A program made the translations under genes and the position numbers. 60,443 bases of DNA from Chara braunii (taxonomy: Eukaryota > Streptophyta > Charophyceae > Charales > Characeae): contig BFEA01000026.1 in assembly GCA_003427395.1 (NCBI GenBank), positions 663,475-723,917 of the forward strand, read 5' to 3'. A model generated the notes under the pieces. It was not told where the DNA came from, did no database searches, and saw only the letters and a list, made by a program, of their open reading frames with translations. Shown here one piece after another: positions 1-10,799 of the stretch (position 1 is its first letter; each line of letters begins with the position of its first letter).

Positions 1-37
1 CCCCCAGCAAAAAAAAAAAAAAAAAAAACCTTCCCGC

Positions 38-502
38 TCACCGTGAACTCCATGAACTACGGCCGGTCACGAAAATCGGGACCGGTGAGCGGCCTTCGTT
101 CACGGACCCCGTGAACGGTGAACGGGGGTACGGCACTGGTACAAACACAACATCTGGCCAGTAGTTGGCATCATTTGACCGGATCATCTCCCATATTGCT
201 TGCGTTTTCTGTTGTGTTGCGGCTGCCAATCCGTTGACATTGATTGACCGCACATCCAGGCCTGTCTTCTTAAGACTTTTTTCCCATAGTAGCAACTTCC
301 TCATAGGAGGGGGAGGTATGGGGGACGGGGGTTCAGGAACCAGATCAGGAGCGCTGGGCGGTGGATGTGATGGTGTATGGGGCACAGGGCAGGGGGAGGG
401 TACGGGGTCGGGGGTAGTGGAAGGGGCTGGGGGAGATCTGGTACTTGACCAAGGAGGTGCAGAAGGGGGGGGTATTTCGATTATGTTTTGGTTAGCCGCC
501 AT
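38..502 (-). pseudogene. LINE ORF2 5' fragment: start of the APE endonuclease domain
   Basis: A 154-residue minus-strand reading frame begins with about 65 residues rich in proline and serine. It then shows a motif typical of the start of LINE endonucleases: RSINVNGLAAATQQK, a charged helix, then WPDVVFV (about residues 84-121). In L1-type LINEs this INVNGL...K...PDVVFVQE pattern opens the apurinic-like endonuclease that nicks target DNA. After PDVVFV the homology stops. The remaining sequence comes from a short GC-rich stretch with inverted copies of GTTCACGG and a poly(A) tract at 9-28, so the catalytic part of the endonuclease, the RT and the C-terminus are missing. The ATG at 500-502 follows the decayed frame listed next and lies in a different phase from it. 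Calling it a LINE relic is well supported; functional expression is very unlikely. Confidence 0.6.
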
Positions 503-509
503 GAAGTCT

Positions 510-1030
510 TAACTGTGATGACATTGGAGCTCCGATGTGCTACCCCCAGCTTTACTCCTGCAGCTGTGTCATGGGGGCAAGGGCTTTGAGTAGTCCATGG
601 GAAAAGATCAGCCCCAAGATATACCTCATATGGTATGATAGCCATATGTGGCTGGTCCAGAGTCTTGTGACCGGGAGTTGCCATAACTCATCTTCAGTAA
701 ACCACTCTGTGGTCTCGTGGATGGCCTTACTCTTGATGACCTATTCTTTGCAGAGGTGCAGCAGCACTGTGTGGATCTGGGCCGGGAAAGGGAGACCTTG
801 GGGGCTTTATAGGCGCGGGAGCACCTGTTCCACCGGCATCTCCCAGATGTGGTGTAGGTAAGTTGCAATGTGGTTCATGTTTGGCTTGCCCTTCCAGCCC
901 ATCAAGGCAATCCTCGCTGCTAGCTTCTAGTAGTGGGGTTCCACTTTCACAAGACCCATGGCTGGTTGTCTACCAGGTTTGTGGTGGGTTAGTAGAAGCA
1001 ACATAACATTTTCCTTTAGGTTTGACAGGT
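510..1030 (-). pseudogene. Decayed reading frame upstream of LINE ORF2 (possible ORF1)
   Basis: Read on the minus strand, one phase stays coding-like for about 170 codons with only five or so stop codons. Recognisable peptides include KLAARIALMGWKGKPNMN, HIATYLHHIWEMPVEQVLPRL and ETTEWFTEDELWQLPVTRLW. It ends just before the ATG of the endonuclease frame at 502. Its position 5' of an ORF2-like frame is what an ORF1 of the same LINE would occupy, but I see no zinc knuckle or RNA-binding motif and do not recognise the family. It could equally be an unrelated gene fragment. Confidence 0.35.
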
Positions 1031-1149
1031 TCCACAAAAGCCAAGGGTGTTGTAGAGGCCAAGGACCAGACCCGCGGTGATTGCTAGTAGCGGCAGCCAA
1101 TGGTTGTCCTGACAGGATAGGCCACCTACCCTGCCCATCCCCACGTTAA

Positions 1150-1391
1150 TACTCCCAGCGCACCCCCTGTCTCTACTATCCTACCTCAGTGTGACCAGCA
1201 CTCAGGACCATCACCCTACCAGTATAGAGGGCAACTTGGAGCAGACAATAATGACAAGGATCAAGGTTGGGCCAACCTCCCAGCCCTGATGGACGCGGAA
1301 GCGGACGAACCTTGCCGTATGGGAACTTCGGACGCCAGGCTCATGCAATCTTCTACAGGCCCAATTCAGAGAGTCTACCCAACGGGATGAC
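1150..1391 (+). pseudogene. Possible short decayed coding fragment, unknown
   Basis: One plus-strand phase is open for about 80 codons. It is Pro/Gln-rich at first and then reads WANLPALMDAEADEPCRMG and onward to a stop at about 1391. No domain is recognised. It might belong to an ORF1 or a host gene fragment; the open phase may also be chance. The rest of 1031-1630 shows nothing else I can name. Confidence 0.2.
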
Positions 1392-1660
1392 CTAAGCAAG
1401 GTAGGCCAGCGCCCGCGGACACATCCTACTGTCCTTCCCCTAGCTTACCCAAGGCTAGGCGGAGCTCAAACTAGCCGGAGCGACTTATATCCCTACCCCT
1501 ACCCTAGAGCTAAGCCATGCGTGAGTAGACGCCGTCATATACCTGATAGAACCCCCCAACCAAGTATCGTAATTTGTGTGTATGTGTGAATGCCCAGAGG
1601 CTATGTATCTTTGTATGAACCCATAGGGCCATGTGTTTTGGTATCTGCCAGAAGGCTTTG

Positions 1661-1776
1661 TGTGCTCTGTGTACTTGTATAGCGAGATGTATGTGCCCGA
1701 AGGCCAGATATGTGCAGTCTATGTGTGCTCTGTGTAACTGTATAGCGAGATGTATGTGCCTGAAGGCCAGATATGG
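1661..1776. repeat. Direct duplication, 63-bp period, two copies
   Basis: The segment starting TGTGCTCTGTGTA at 1661 is repeated at 1724 with only a few changes (53 bp matched in each). The surrounding 1560-1810 is rich in TGTGT and CCAGA(A)GGC motifs and looks like an older, degraded minisatellite. Confidence 0.8.
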
Positions 1777-2139
1777 TACAGTGCTACGTAGAGGGAACTA
1801 TGTGTTCGGTTTTTTAAAGAGATGACAGGCCAAGCTGGACAAGAACCCCCCCCAAAGTCCCCAGCCAGACTCAAACCCGTGATCTATGACATGTGACCTT
1901 TTGAGCAACAATCACAAACGGCCCCTGTGTGTGATATGCTAGACTGGGGAGATCAACAGAAAAAACACGAGCAACAGTCACAAGCAATCCATGCAGTATC
2001 AAGAACGGATATAGAACACCATGGACAACCCTTGGGTGGTGCGCAGGCAGTGTCTGTATAAGCTTACCGTGCGTCAACCCAAGGGAATGTGTGTCCAGCC
2101 GTACGTCATTCTAACACCCTGCCGGTGTCCATGCACAAG

Positions 2140-2222
2140 GCTGCAATTGAGTTTTGAACCCACAACCTCATACCACAATGCGCATTTCCAAACGGTGCTC
2201 TAACCACTGAGCTACATCAACT
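2140..2222 (-). repeat. tRNA-derived SINE head (box A and box B)
   Basis: On the minus strand this reads TAGCTCAGTGGTTAGAGC, a textbook box A of the internal RNA polymerase III promoter. About 40 nt later comes GGTTGTGGGTTCAAAAC, a box B with a small change. No complete cloverleaf with a paired acceptor stem forms, so it is a SINE head or tRNA relic rather than a tRNA gene. Confidence 0.6.
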
Positions 2223-2458
2223 GGACACTTAGGGTGGGACCCCACAGGCTGGCGGTTGCGGGCGGGCAGCTAGGCAGGGCCTATTCCACCGTCTCCGGAA
2301 ACACCCTCACTGAGGGCATACTCAACTAGGACTTTCCAGAATGTATCTGACCACTATCTCGGCCACATCTTTTTTTTTTTTTCCTTTCCCTTGGTTTGTT
2401 TCTTTCTTCATAACACAGGCAAGTTTCTCGTTCCTTTTCTTTCCCGATTTGACTTCAA

Positions 2459-2560
2459 TTTTTTAATTTTTTTTTTAAAGCTATATTCTTCTCTCAATTT
2501 CACTTCATAGTGTTCACACTACCTACCTACCACTACTCCTAATTGTAGGCATACGGGGAA
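2459..2560 (-). repeat. SINE/retroposon 3' end, family with copies at 11.8 and 12.3 kb
   Basis: On the minus strand the sequence reads through TAGGAGTAGTGGTAGGTAGG and then TTGAGAGAAGAATAT before an A-rich tail (the T-run at 2459-2478). The same two blocks in the same order occur on the plus strand at about 11827-11911 and 12320-12370, each followed by an A-rich or ATA-rich tail. A shared 3' end with a simple tail is typical of retroposons. Confidence 0.6.
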
Positions 2561-2828
2561 CCCCGTAGCAGCCAGAACCTTGTTCACGAGAGAACTTACA
2601 GGGGTTGCTCCACCAGCCTTTTCCCTCTGAACCTAAGGCTTGTGCTCCACTGCCGATTCTTCGAGGAGTTCCTCGAAGAAGTTCTCCTCTGTTCTCCGCG
2701 ATCGCGTGCTGATTCTGTTTTTTTTTTTTTTTTTTTTTTAACTTCACATGCGGGAAAAACCTACTTAACGAGGTGATAAGAGCATCCTCGTTAAGTAGGC
2801 CCTAGCGTCGAAGGCTCCATCTATTGGT

Positions 2829-3237
2829 GGGGAGCTACACCTGCCGGAAACCGGGTCCAACGTCCCTATACAAAGATGTGTTGTATTATGTATCAGTTGG
2901 GAATCGGGCCCAGCGTCCCTATACGATGATGTGTGGATATGTCATATAGTGCATTAAATATTGTTTTACTGTGCATCCCGTATTGTCTGTATTATCTATA
3001 CAAGTTCATCAATATATGACCCATGAATGAAGAACCTTATCTACCCTATCCAGCTTATCAACTATTAACCCTAAGTATGATTTAAGGTGCATGGGCTGGT
3101 AGTCAGACCCAGTGTCCCTATACCCTGATGTGTGAAGATGCCCTACCCTTTCCTCGTTATCAAGTATGAACCCTAAGTATGATGTGATATGTGTGATCTG
3201 GTAGTCAGACTCAGCGTCCCTATACCGTGATGTGTAC
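2829..3237 (-). repeat. SINE-body copies with core motif CCGGGTCCAGCGTCCC
   Basis: Four degenerate copies of a core related to CCGGAAACCGGGTCCAACG, each continuing CGTCCCTATAC..GATGTG, lie at 2829-2870, 2896-2924, 3099-3134 and 3198-3237. The last two form a local tandem repeat of about 100 bp that includes CCCTAAGTATGAT. The same core recurs at 5748-5785 (opposite orientation), 5902-5940, 10853-10891 and 12096-12134. In the copy at 10.85 kb a tRNA-like head lies upstream on the minus strand, so this is the body of a SINE. Confidence 0.6.
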
Positions 3238-3268
3238 ATATATCAAAGTGCACATACGATCCAGTGTA

Positions 3269-3660
3269 TATGTAATCGTGGAGCAGAGGCATTGATTACT
3301 TCCCTGCGCAAAGGAAGGATTGACCTCGTGCTCATAGAGTATGATCCCAACAAGAAGGTAGCGAAAAGCATCTTCATCGATCAACCCAACAAAACGATCA
3401 ATCAAATCTCAGAACCCTAATCATCATCCCTCCTCATGAGGACAATCTGCACCCCTCGTTGCGGGCCAATCAACCCCAGCCAATGAGGGTGAGATCATCT
3501 ATCCTATTCCGACCCAGCACCAGACAGTGAAAAACGAATATATGTAATCATTGAGCAGAGACATTAATTACTTCCTTACGCAAGGGAAGGATTAACCTCA
3601 TGCTCATGGACTATGATCCTGACAAGAAGGTAGCAACAAGCATCTTCATCGCTTAACCCA
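3269..3660. repeat. Duplicated 120-bp block (3269-3388 and 3541-3660)
   Basis: The block beginning TATGTAATCGTGGAGCAG is repeated 272 bp downstream with substitutions only. In the first copy one phase reads GAEALITSLRKGRIDLVLIE, which looks protein-coding, but the second copy is interrupted; no family is recognised. The sequence between them (3451-3534, containing CGAGGG/GAGATCATCTATCCTATTCC) recurs at 8219-8303, so this is a dispersed repeat. A poly(A) run follows at 3665-3686. Confidence 0.6.
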
Positions 3661-3729
3661 TTGGGAAAAAAAAAAAAAAAAAAAAATCAAAGCTCAAAAC
3701 CCTAAACCGCATATGTCCCCCACCCCCCT

Positions 3730-5272
3730 TCCACTCAAACTGTGACCCTATCTATGCAATGGATCAACAGGCTTCTATTCAATCCACAAACTCCTTGGAG
3801 TGCCATAACATGAGAGCAATTGAGGAGACTAGCCCCCCCCACCGGTAGTGTAGTAGATCCAGAAGTGTGGATAAAAAACCGGGCATGGTCAATCCCAAGA
3901 AGCATATAAAGAAACCACAACGTCCAAGAACTCGAAGATAAGGAAGCGGCAAGACAAGATATTAGCAAAGACCCATTCTGGATAAAAATCTTGAAGACAT
4001 GGAGAAAAATTCCCTTGCCAGATAAATACCCTCTCAACAGGTGGGAATATATTATCCGTCAGCCAATTTTCAATAATGAATGGATCACGGACTCCCAAGG
4101 CTATACTCTACATTGTATGGAAAACCCTTTAGACTGGATGAATTAAAAAAATTATAATAAGAATCAAAGATATTTGAGACGAAGGAACTAGAAACTGGAT
4201 TCCCCCATATATTTTACATATTAGGCTTAAATATTGTCATCATGTGAATGAAAGCCTAGAGAGGATCGTGTATTTAATCCCTCTAGATTGGATACGGATC
4301 CTCAAAAAATGAAAGTTGTTTCAAGAAAGTGACTTGGTGGGTATAAGGAACGAGACCCAAGTAGTAGGAAACATCCGTATCCCCCCCTCCCTGAAATCAT
4401 TTGCGCTCATCTCTTTCTTCCTCGTAAAGGAAGATAATACGGTGACCCAACACCCTGAAAACAGGACAGAATGAATTTCAAAAGACCGAAGTTTTAGGAT
4501 CAGGGTACTTCAGAAAGATTTCTCATCATGACCAAACTTTAGACCAACATCTGAGATCTCGGATCTTCCATTAGCTCCAGCAGGCTGGACATGGGGTGCA
4601 CACAACAAGAAAGGGAAAGACTTCACTCGGTTTCTACACTCCCTATCAGTCAAATCAACTTACCAGATGATCAGACCCACAATCAATCTAAAAGATAGAG
4701 TTTCAACGAGATGGATTCAGCAACTAAATATAAGTAAGGAAGACCAGAGAAGTTCGCTGGTTCAAAGCGGTAAGATTAAAACCAGTCAAGATTGCCTTGA
4801 TGCAGTGACAAATAAAACATCATTGTTTTCTCACTAACGATTGGTTGATAAATAGATCCTCTCTGGAAAAAAGGGGTTGGCAGAACCTTGGTGCAAACTC
4901 TATAAATCAGCTTTCCCTAGCAGCAAAATCCCGGAGACTATAGAACATATTTTTCTGGCATGCCCAACTTCCATTTGACTATGGAGATGGTGGGACCGCA
5001 TCTGGGGTCAATTGGAAACAATGCAACAATGGCCCTGGGGATGGAAAGTAATTCTGCTTGAAGTCTGGACCCCAGATCAAATGGACAATTTTACTCAGAA
5101 CCCGTTCACCCTGGGTAGGAGAGCATCATCTGGCCCAGGGCTATCTGGCAATGGAGATGCACCAATGAATGGGAAGGGGGTTAGACTTGATGGCCTAGAA
5201 TTTACTAGTAACATCAAACAGCAAGTGCAAAGCGATATTTTGGTGCAAAAAAAAAAAAAAAAAAAAAAAAAA
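3730..5272 (+). mobile_element. LINE 3' fragment with RT-linked zinc motif and poly(A) tail
   Basis: Plus-strand phases show decayed LINE ORF2 C-terminal sequence. Near 3950-4070 it reads DPFWIKILKTWRKIPLPDKY then NRWEYIIRQPIFNNEWITD, the pattern found between RT and C-terminus of plant LINEs. Near 4885-5010 it reads WCKLY...ETIEHIFLACP...LWRWWDRIW, the zf-RVT zinc motif with Cys, His and Cys in place. A stop replaces a residue between TSI and LWRWW, and several other stops and frame changes are present. A 26-nt poly(A) at 5247-5272 fits the 3' tail, so the copy is 5'-truncated and dead. Its RT catalytic domain is not visible. Confidence 0.7.
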
Positions 5273-5747
5273 GACAAGCTACAACACAACTCCTCAAAAG
5301 CAGATATCCTCAAAACAATCAAATCCTTCAGCTGAGACTGGCTAGGGGGGACAAAGGGGGGGAAATTGGAAGGATAAAATGGAAAGGTGAAAAAGGAGAT
5401 GAGGGGCAAGAAATAAATAGGAACTACAATTATTTTTTAATGGGTGGACTGAGGTTCATCCTTCCATCCCTCTCCGCCCAATGTTGGATTTCCCCAATCC
5501 TTTCCCCCTGCCCCCCAATGCTATCGTCCCATTGTCATGGCATGGTCTGGAAGCCTATGAAGAAACAAAATATTGAAAGGAAAAGAGAGATCTAGCATAT
5601 ACAGCACGCATAGTTTGAGAGGAACCTTTTCTTAAAAAGAGTCGGGCACCACATAGAGCTAGGATTAAAAAGTTCACATTTGGCGTTCTGCCCTAGGTGA
5701 AGAGGATCAGGTCTGGACTCTAACAACATTTCTTTTTGTTATGAAAA
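5273..5747. other. No gene recognised
   Basis: Unique-looking, A-rich sequence with no sustained coding phase, RNA gene or clear repeat. It may include target-site sequence flanking the LINE tail. Confidence 0.4.
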
Positions 5748-5945
5748 GGGACGCTGGACCCGTTTTCCAGCATGTGCAACTCCCCAACAATAGATTGAGT
5801 GACCAATGCAAATCTTAGCAGGGAGGGCTGCTCTTACCACCCTACCTACCATGGTTTTTTTTTGGTTTTTTTTTTTACTAAAATTGCTCCAATATATTCG
5901 TGGGGAGCATCACGTGCTGGGAACCGGGCCCAGCGTCCCTTATAA
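5748..5945. repeat. Head-to-head pair of SINE bodies
   Basis: A plus-oriented core at 5748-5785 (GGGACGCTGGACCCG) is followed by GCTCTTACCACC and a T-run at 5857-5877. A minus-oriented core follows at 5902-5940 (GGAACCGGGCCCAGCG). They belong to the same family as the copies near 2.8 and 10.9 kb and form an imperfect inverted pair. Confidence 0.6.
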
Positions 5946-7019
5946 TGGAAATACATTAGTGATTGACGATTGATGAAAATTTAGGATGATTGAGGATCAT
6001 TTTGGATGATTTAGGATGTAAGAGTGGGTGATTGAGGTCATGAAAAAGAGCTAGATGATGACTAATCAGAAAGATTGTCTACTCAGCACTGAATTACTAT
6101 CCTATCCCCAATTTTCTGTATCCATTCCAAACAACCAATCACAATTGAGCCCGTGTTGTGCACCAATCAGGCCTCTTCCCGGTCTCACACCCCAATCTGG
6201 CTTGGTTACAGGGCAGCGCCACCCACCTCAGCTCCGACCATCATTGACCAGATTGTAGCCATTAGTCAAGTTTGCAGATTGCCTTCCTCCCTCGGCAAAT
6301 CCAGAGCTCAATACAAAGCCTGAAGCTCCTACACAAGCAGGTTACAGGGCACTGCCCCAGCGTCGGCTAGCGTCATTCTGGCGTCAACTCAACCTGGTCA
6401 TTACACAAGAGGACTCAATTAGGAAATTAGCTAATCTAGAATGCCAACCGGAAATCAAGTATCTGATAATATCAGAACCTTGATCAGCAAAACTTTCTGA
6501 TGATGAAATTTGACGAGTACCCTGAGATGATCACAAAGATGATGGATAATGATGACGACGCTGATGATTATTTCTCTCCACCCCTCCCCTTCTTCCATGT
6601 ATTCTCCTCCTCTCCCCTCATTTCCTCTTCTCCTCTCGCTGCCTCCGCTGAGCTGAACCTCACTATCAGCATGAAGTTCCTATCAGCCCCAACGAGAGAG
6701 AGAACCTCCCCTTTCCCTTCTACCTTGAGGTAACCAGTTCCCCCAAAAGGTGTACCTCAAAACTAACACTCTGACCTAGTCTGCCTCCGCNAGGAGATAA
6801 TGCGCCCCCATACATATCTCCCAGCCCCAGCCCAGNTCAGCTCNCATCATCTGCATCTACTCCCTGGAGGGCAATCACCTCCCACCTTGTGTTACCCCTG
6901 CGGAGTAGCGCTCCCTTCCTGACCAACCTACCTACCAACTAGACCATAGCCTATCTGGGAGATGAGAATATAATCACAAACACAGATAACTACTGATTGA
7001 TGAAAAAAAGAATAATGAA
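5946..7019. other. No gene recognised; isolated Ns
   Basis: The first 90 bp contain irregular GATGATTGAGGAT repeats. The rest has no sustained coding phase. Single undetermined bases occur at 6791, 6836 and 6844, and a C/T-rich tract lies at 6570-6650. Confidence 0.4.
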
Positions 7020-7022
7020 ACC

Positions 7023-7092
7023 GTGATGATGATGATGATGATGATGATAAAGATTCAGATTGGTAGATGATGATGATGATGATGATGATGAA
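7023..7092. repeat. (GAT)n microsatellite
   Basis: Two runs of GAT/ATG repeats separated by a short unique piece. The ORFs predicted across them are poly-His or poly-Ser artefacts. Further GATGA-rich sequence continues to about 7400. Confidence 0.9.
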
Positions 7093-7799
7093 ATAAAATT
7101 GGCGAAAATAAATAAAGAACGTTGGACTTGGGATACCCTAATGGCATCGGTGTGGAAGATTGACAGCTCACTATTGCTGTAATGAAAATAGAAGATGACG
7201 ATGATTACGATTTTCACAGAGAAGTCTGGATGATGACCATGAAGAAGATAAAAAGAAGATAAATAACATGGATAACGAATTAGAGAAGCCGATGATGATT
7301 ACCACTGGTAACCAAATGAGGATTACAAAAATGACGGTGTCCTTGATGAAAACCCCCCACTGAAATGACAATGATGACAATCTTGATGCTCTTGATGGAT
7401 AACCTGCACAAGACTAAAAACAGACGAAAGCACATATATAGATTGATGATGACCTCCTAGCCGCTCTCTTGATGATACTCTCCTAGTGGCACTGTGATGA
7501 TTCTTCAAGTAGGACCAAAGTTCTCCGCACTTTGGTCTCCACGGGGATGACTCCACTTTCCTCCACCGACATCGACTTTCGTCAACTCGCATGAGCTCTC
7601 CAGCCTCTTTAAAGGTCTTGGATATGAAGTACTTCATGTGAAAAACACAGGGAAAATGTTCAAACAGCAGCTGCCGCTACCATTCTCCCTTTTCCTCTGT
7701 GCCTCAGGCCACGTGCCACGTCAGCCTGTGACGTAGTAATGACCCAGCGCCTCTGGATACCGCGCGTGCGTCAAGCGCTAACCCCCATCTACTTCACAA

Positions 7800-8100
7800 C
7801 ATCAGAGCACTCTCGCACCAGCGCCTCCCTCCCGTCGGCTGCCAGCACTGTGCCACGTGTCAGCTAGCATGTTACTAGTCACCACAAGCCAGCGCCTCGC
7901 CAGTTGCAAGTCACCAGCGCCCCACCACTCACCTGTTGCCAGCGCCTTGCCCCCCGCCAGCAGCCAGCACCTCACTGCACTCACACAGCCAGCGCCTCGC
8001 CACTCGCGAGAAGCCAGCGCCTCGCAACCTGCGCGAAGCCAGCGCCCCGCCACCTCCGACCAGCCAGCGCCTCGCCTGCAAGCAACCAGCATGCCACCAT
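7800..8100. repeat. Degenerate minisatellite with CCAGCGCCTCGCC core
   Basis: At least eight copies of CCAGCGCC(T/C)(C/T)GCC occur at intervals of about 22-30 bp, separated by variable words such as ACTCGCGAGAAG and CAACCTGCGCGAAG. Several reading frames on both strands stay open across it because of base composition, so the predicted Ala/Ser/Arg-rich proteins are not credible genes. Confidence 0.75.
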
Positions 8101-8506
8101 CCGCGTGCCGTGGTGGCCCGACGCCCGCCAGCCATAGCGCTAGTGCTAGCGCTAACGCTCACCCCTATCTACCATGGTTTACTGTGTCTTTAACCCCCCC
8201 AAAAAAAAGAAGAAGGACAATCGACCCCCCTTCGTTGCGGGAAGCCCAGTCAACGAGGGAGAGATCATCTATCCTATTCCTATCCGGCACCAGACAGCAA
8301 AAGATGAATAATCCTGAAAAAAAACCGGGAAGGGAAGGGGTGGACCGGTAGAACTCGCCTTCAACCCTACACTCCACCTTGCCCGCCCCAAAAAGCCACC
8401 ATTTCCCCCCCACTGCAGTGATGGTGGTGATGCTGTTGTCACCATCTTTGCCGCTGTTGTTCTAGCGGGTGTTGGCATTACCGTCGTTGTTGTTACTTCT
8501 TTAGTT

Positions 8507-8699
8507 TTGGCTGTTGTTGCGATCGCGCTCAGTGTTGTTGTTGTTGCGTTGTTGATGTTGTTGCTGTGGTTGCCCCTATTTTCCTTGTTGTTGTCATCGC
8601 CGTCGTCATTAGCCCCAACTCCACCTCCCACTGACCTGCCGTTGCTATTAGCCCCGACTCCTCCCCCCACTCACCTGCCTCACCGTCGACGTCGATCTC

Positions 8700-8730
<31 letters not shown>

Positions 8731-8815
8731 ATTGCTGTTGTTCTTACCGTTGCTGTATTTGCTTCTGCTTTCGCTGTTGCCGTTGCCGCTGCTGCTGCCG
8801 CCGTTGCCGCGGTTG
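8507..8815. repeat. (GTT/CTG)n-rich trinucleotide tract
   Basis: GTTGTT and GCTGTT runs (densest at 8701-8740) make poly-Leu, poly-Thr or poly-Ala ORFs in different frames. No conserved protein is seen. The flanking 8310-8500 and 8816-9270 hold no recognised gene. Confidence 0.8.
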
Positions 8816-9309
8816 CCAATGGCCCCCACTCCACATCCCACTCACCTACGTCATCAGTGGCATATTCCCTCTCTCCATCGACGACTGCACTCTCATCCTC
8901 AACCTGATAAGCGAGTGCCGTCAGGTTAACCCACCACTCTCCTGCCCCCCTCTCATGCTCGTCGCTCTCACGCACAGCAACATCGCAGCTCGTCTCACTT
9001 TCGGTTTCCCAATTCTCACACAGTGCGGGGTTCTTAACTTGAGACTGCATGTGCTGTTATCTTTTTCCAAGAATTCCCTAAAATGGTTAAATGCATCAGG
9101 CCACGATTCTGGCCTTGGTGGAAATGGAGAACACTATTTTCCTGTGCTGGGGCGCTGTTCTAGTGAGAGTCCCGAAAGGGCAGGCAGCTGGAGCCCCACA
9201 AATTCTTACGGGGGAATTCCTCGAAGACCCCTGCAGTGGAGCACAACCCTAAGCCTTGCCTGATCACTACTTTTTTTTTTTTTTTGAAACAAGTGCGGTA
9301 GTACCACAC

Positions 9310-10140
9310 TTTCGAACTGTAAAGGCAAAAAAAACATGAATGGGCAATGAAAACATGGTCGTAGTTCGAAAAGGCAGAAATAACGGCAAAAGGCGGTAAC
9401 ATCAGGCCCGGAGTTCGAAAAGGCAGAAATACCGCATTTTGTAGGCCGTTTTTTGTTGTTGTTGTTTTTTTTTTTTGCTGCACGCTGTGGCGCAGCTGGA
9501 AGGAGGAAAAAAAAAAATTGTTTTTTTTTTGTTTTTGTTTCTTTTTTGTCGGTCCGCCGCGCGCCGCGCCGCGGCTGGAAGGAACAAAACCAGCCCCAAG
9601 GTTGGGCCATGGCCGAGATGTCTCGGCCACACCCCACATTGGCCATGGGCGAGATGTCTCGGCTACACCCCAGATTGGCCACGGCCGAGATGTCTCGGCC
9701 ACACCCCAGATTGGCCACGGCCGAGATGTCTCGGCCACACCCCAGATTGGCCACANGGCCGAGATGTCTCGGCCACACCCCAGATTGGCCACGGCCGAGA
9801 TGTCTCGGCCACACCCCAGATTGGCCACAACCGAGATGTCTCGGCCACACCCCATGGCCGTGGCCCGACCATGGTTTTTTTTTTTTTTCAGCCGCGGTGC
9901 AGCACGGTGCATGGGCGATAAAAGGAAAAAAAACTTTTCTTTCTCCTTCCAGCCGCGGCGCGGCGCAGCGGGCGGCCGACCGACCGACCAAAAAAAAAAA
10001 AAAAAAAAAGCCTGCAAAATGCGGTATTTCTGCCTTTTGGAACTCGGGGCCTGATGTTACCGCCTTTTGCTGTTATTTCTGCCTTTTCGAACTACAGCCA
10101 TTTTTTCGTTGCCCATTCGTGTTTTTTTTGCCCTTTCGAA
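9310..10140. mobile_element. Foldback element with long inverted arms
   Basis: The left arm (9310-9592) and the reverse complement of the right arm (9885-10140) match over most of their length. Shared blocks include CGAAAAGGCAGAAATA, GGCAAAAGGCGGTAACATCA, AATACCGCATTTTG and a GC-rich CCGCGGCTGGAAGG end with adjoining A/T runs. Several TTCGAA sites punctuate the arms. The loop is the 36-bp tandem array at 9611-9860. It encodes no transposase, so it would be a non-autonomous foldback or MITE-like element. Because 36 is divisible by three, ORFs stay open on both strands across the array, but these are artefacts. Confidence 0.8.
9611..9860. repeat. Seven tandem 36-bp units, each with an 18-bp palindrome
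   Basis: Units start at 9611, 9647, 9683, 9719, 9757, 9793 and 9829. One extra base (an N at 9756) shifts the register by one to two. Each unit has GGCCGAGATGTCTCGGCC (perfect 8-bp arms around TG) followed by ACACCCCAGATTGGCCAC. The first, second and last units carry small changes, and the middle ones are nearly identical, which points to recent tandem homogenisation. Confidence 0.95.
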
Positions 10141-10610
10141 ACCAAAAGGTGATATAAACGTACTTGCCCCTTTTTTTTTTTTAACGTCATTCAGGGCCTA
10201 ACCTCTGCCTTCCAGGTGGTAGACTCCGCGGATGATAGAGGTAGGCAAGGTGGTATGATGGCTCCATCTATTCATAGGGAGCAACACCCGTCGGTTAAAG
10301 CGCCCCGCCCAGGCTGGGAACGGGACCATAAGACTGGAAACCTGGTCAAGCGACGTCAGTTCTGTGTCCCAAGAACAAAGCAGCCACCAAAGCAGATCTT
10401 GAAACTCATAGCCCGGACCCATGGGCCCTCCCCTACCCTCTCCCCACTGTGTTGTCATCAGATTCTTCCTTTAGCTTTTCTTCTCATCTCTCTACGGCAT
10501 GTATGCTAGCAGGGAACACCCAGAAGCGGTACAAGCCCCTCATCACATGCTGACGTGGGGCTGGACAGGCATTGCCAGTTGATGCATGCACCTCCCCGTC
10601 AGGCACGAAA

Positions 10611-10747
10611 ACAGTTTGAAAATGCGCTTCAGGCATTCCTCCGAGCATAACATACCCCCATGTGACCCTACCGCACCGGAAACCTAGCTTGTATAAATTC
10701 GACATTTTCAGGCCTTTTGCCTGAAGTGCATTTTCACACTCAAACCG
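10611..10747. mobile_element. Small foldback/MITE-like element
   Basis: The left arm GAAAATGCGCTTCAGGCA and a right arm complementary to it (TGCCTGAAGTGCATTTTC) enclose about 80 bp. The right side continues CAAACCGTGACTCCGCC, and the same GTGACTCCGCC ends the foldback at 12816-12978, so the two look related. There is no coding capacity. Confidence 0.7.
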
Positions 10748-10799
10748 TGACTCCGCCGTAGTTTTCTTGTTTTTCCCCCCTTTCAACCCGGGCCCCAGC

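Noticed and set aside
3240-3420. Ribosomal protein L2-like fragment suggested by IEYDPN
   Set aside because: Only a six-residue resemblance; the rest does not match and the block is a duplicated repeat.
7857-8351. Overlapping long ORFs on both strands rich in Ala, Ser, Arg, Pro
   Set aside because: They arise from the CCAGCGCC minisatellite; several frames are open at once and no domain is visible.
9611-9860. CRISPR array
   Set aside because: Units are contiguous identical 36-bp repeats without variable spacers, in a eukaryotic transposon context.
9160-10017. A 285-codon minus-strand ORF and long plus-strand ORFs with repeated CGRDISA or EMSRPHP
   Set aside because: The 36-bp repeat keeps every frame without a stop open; A/T runs supply poly-Lys/Phe. 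There is no independent sign of coding.
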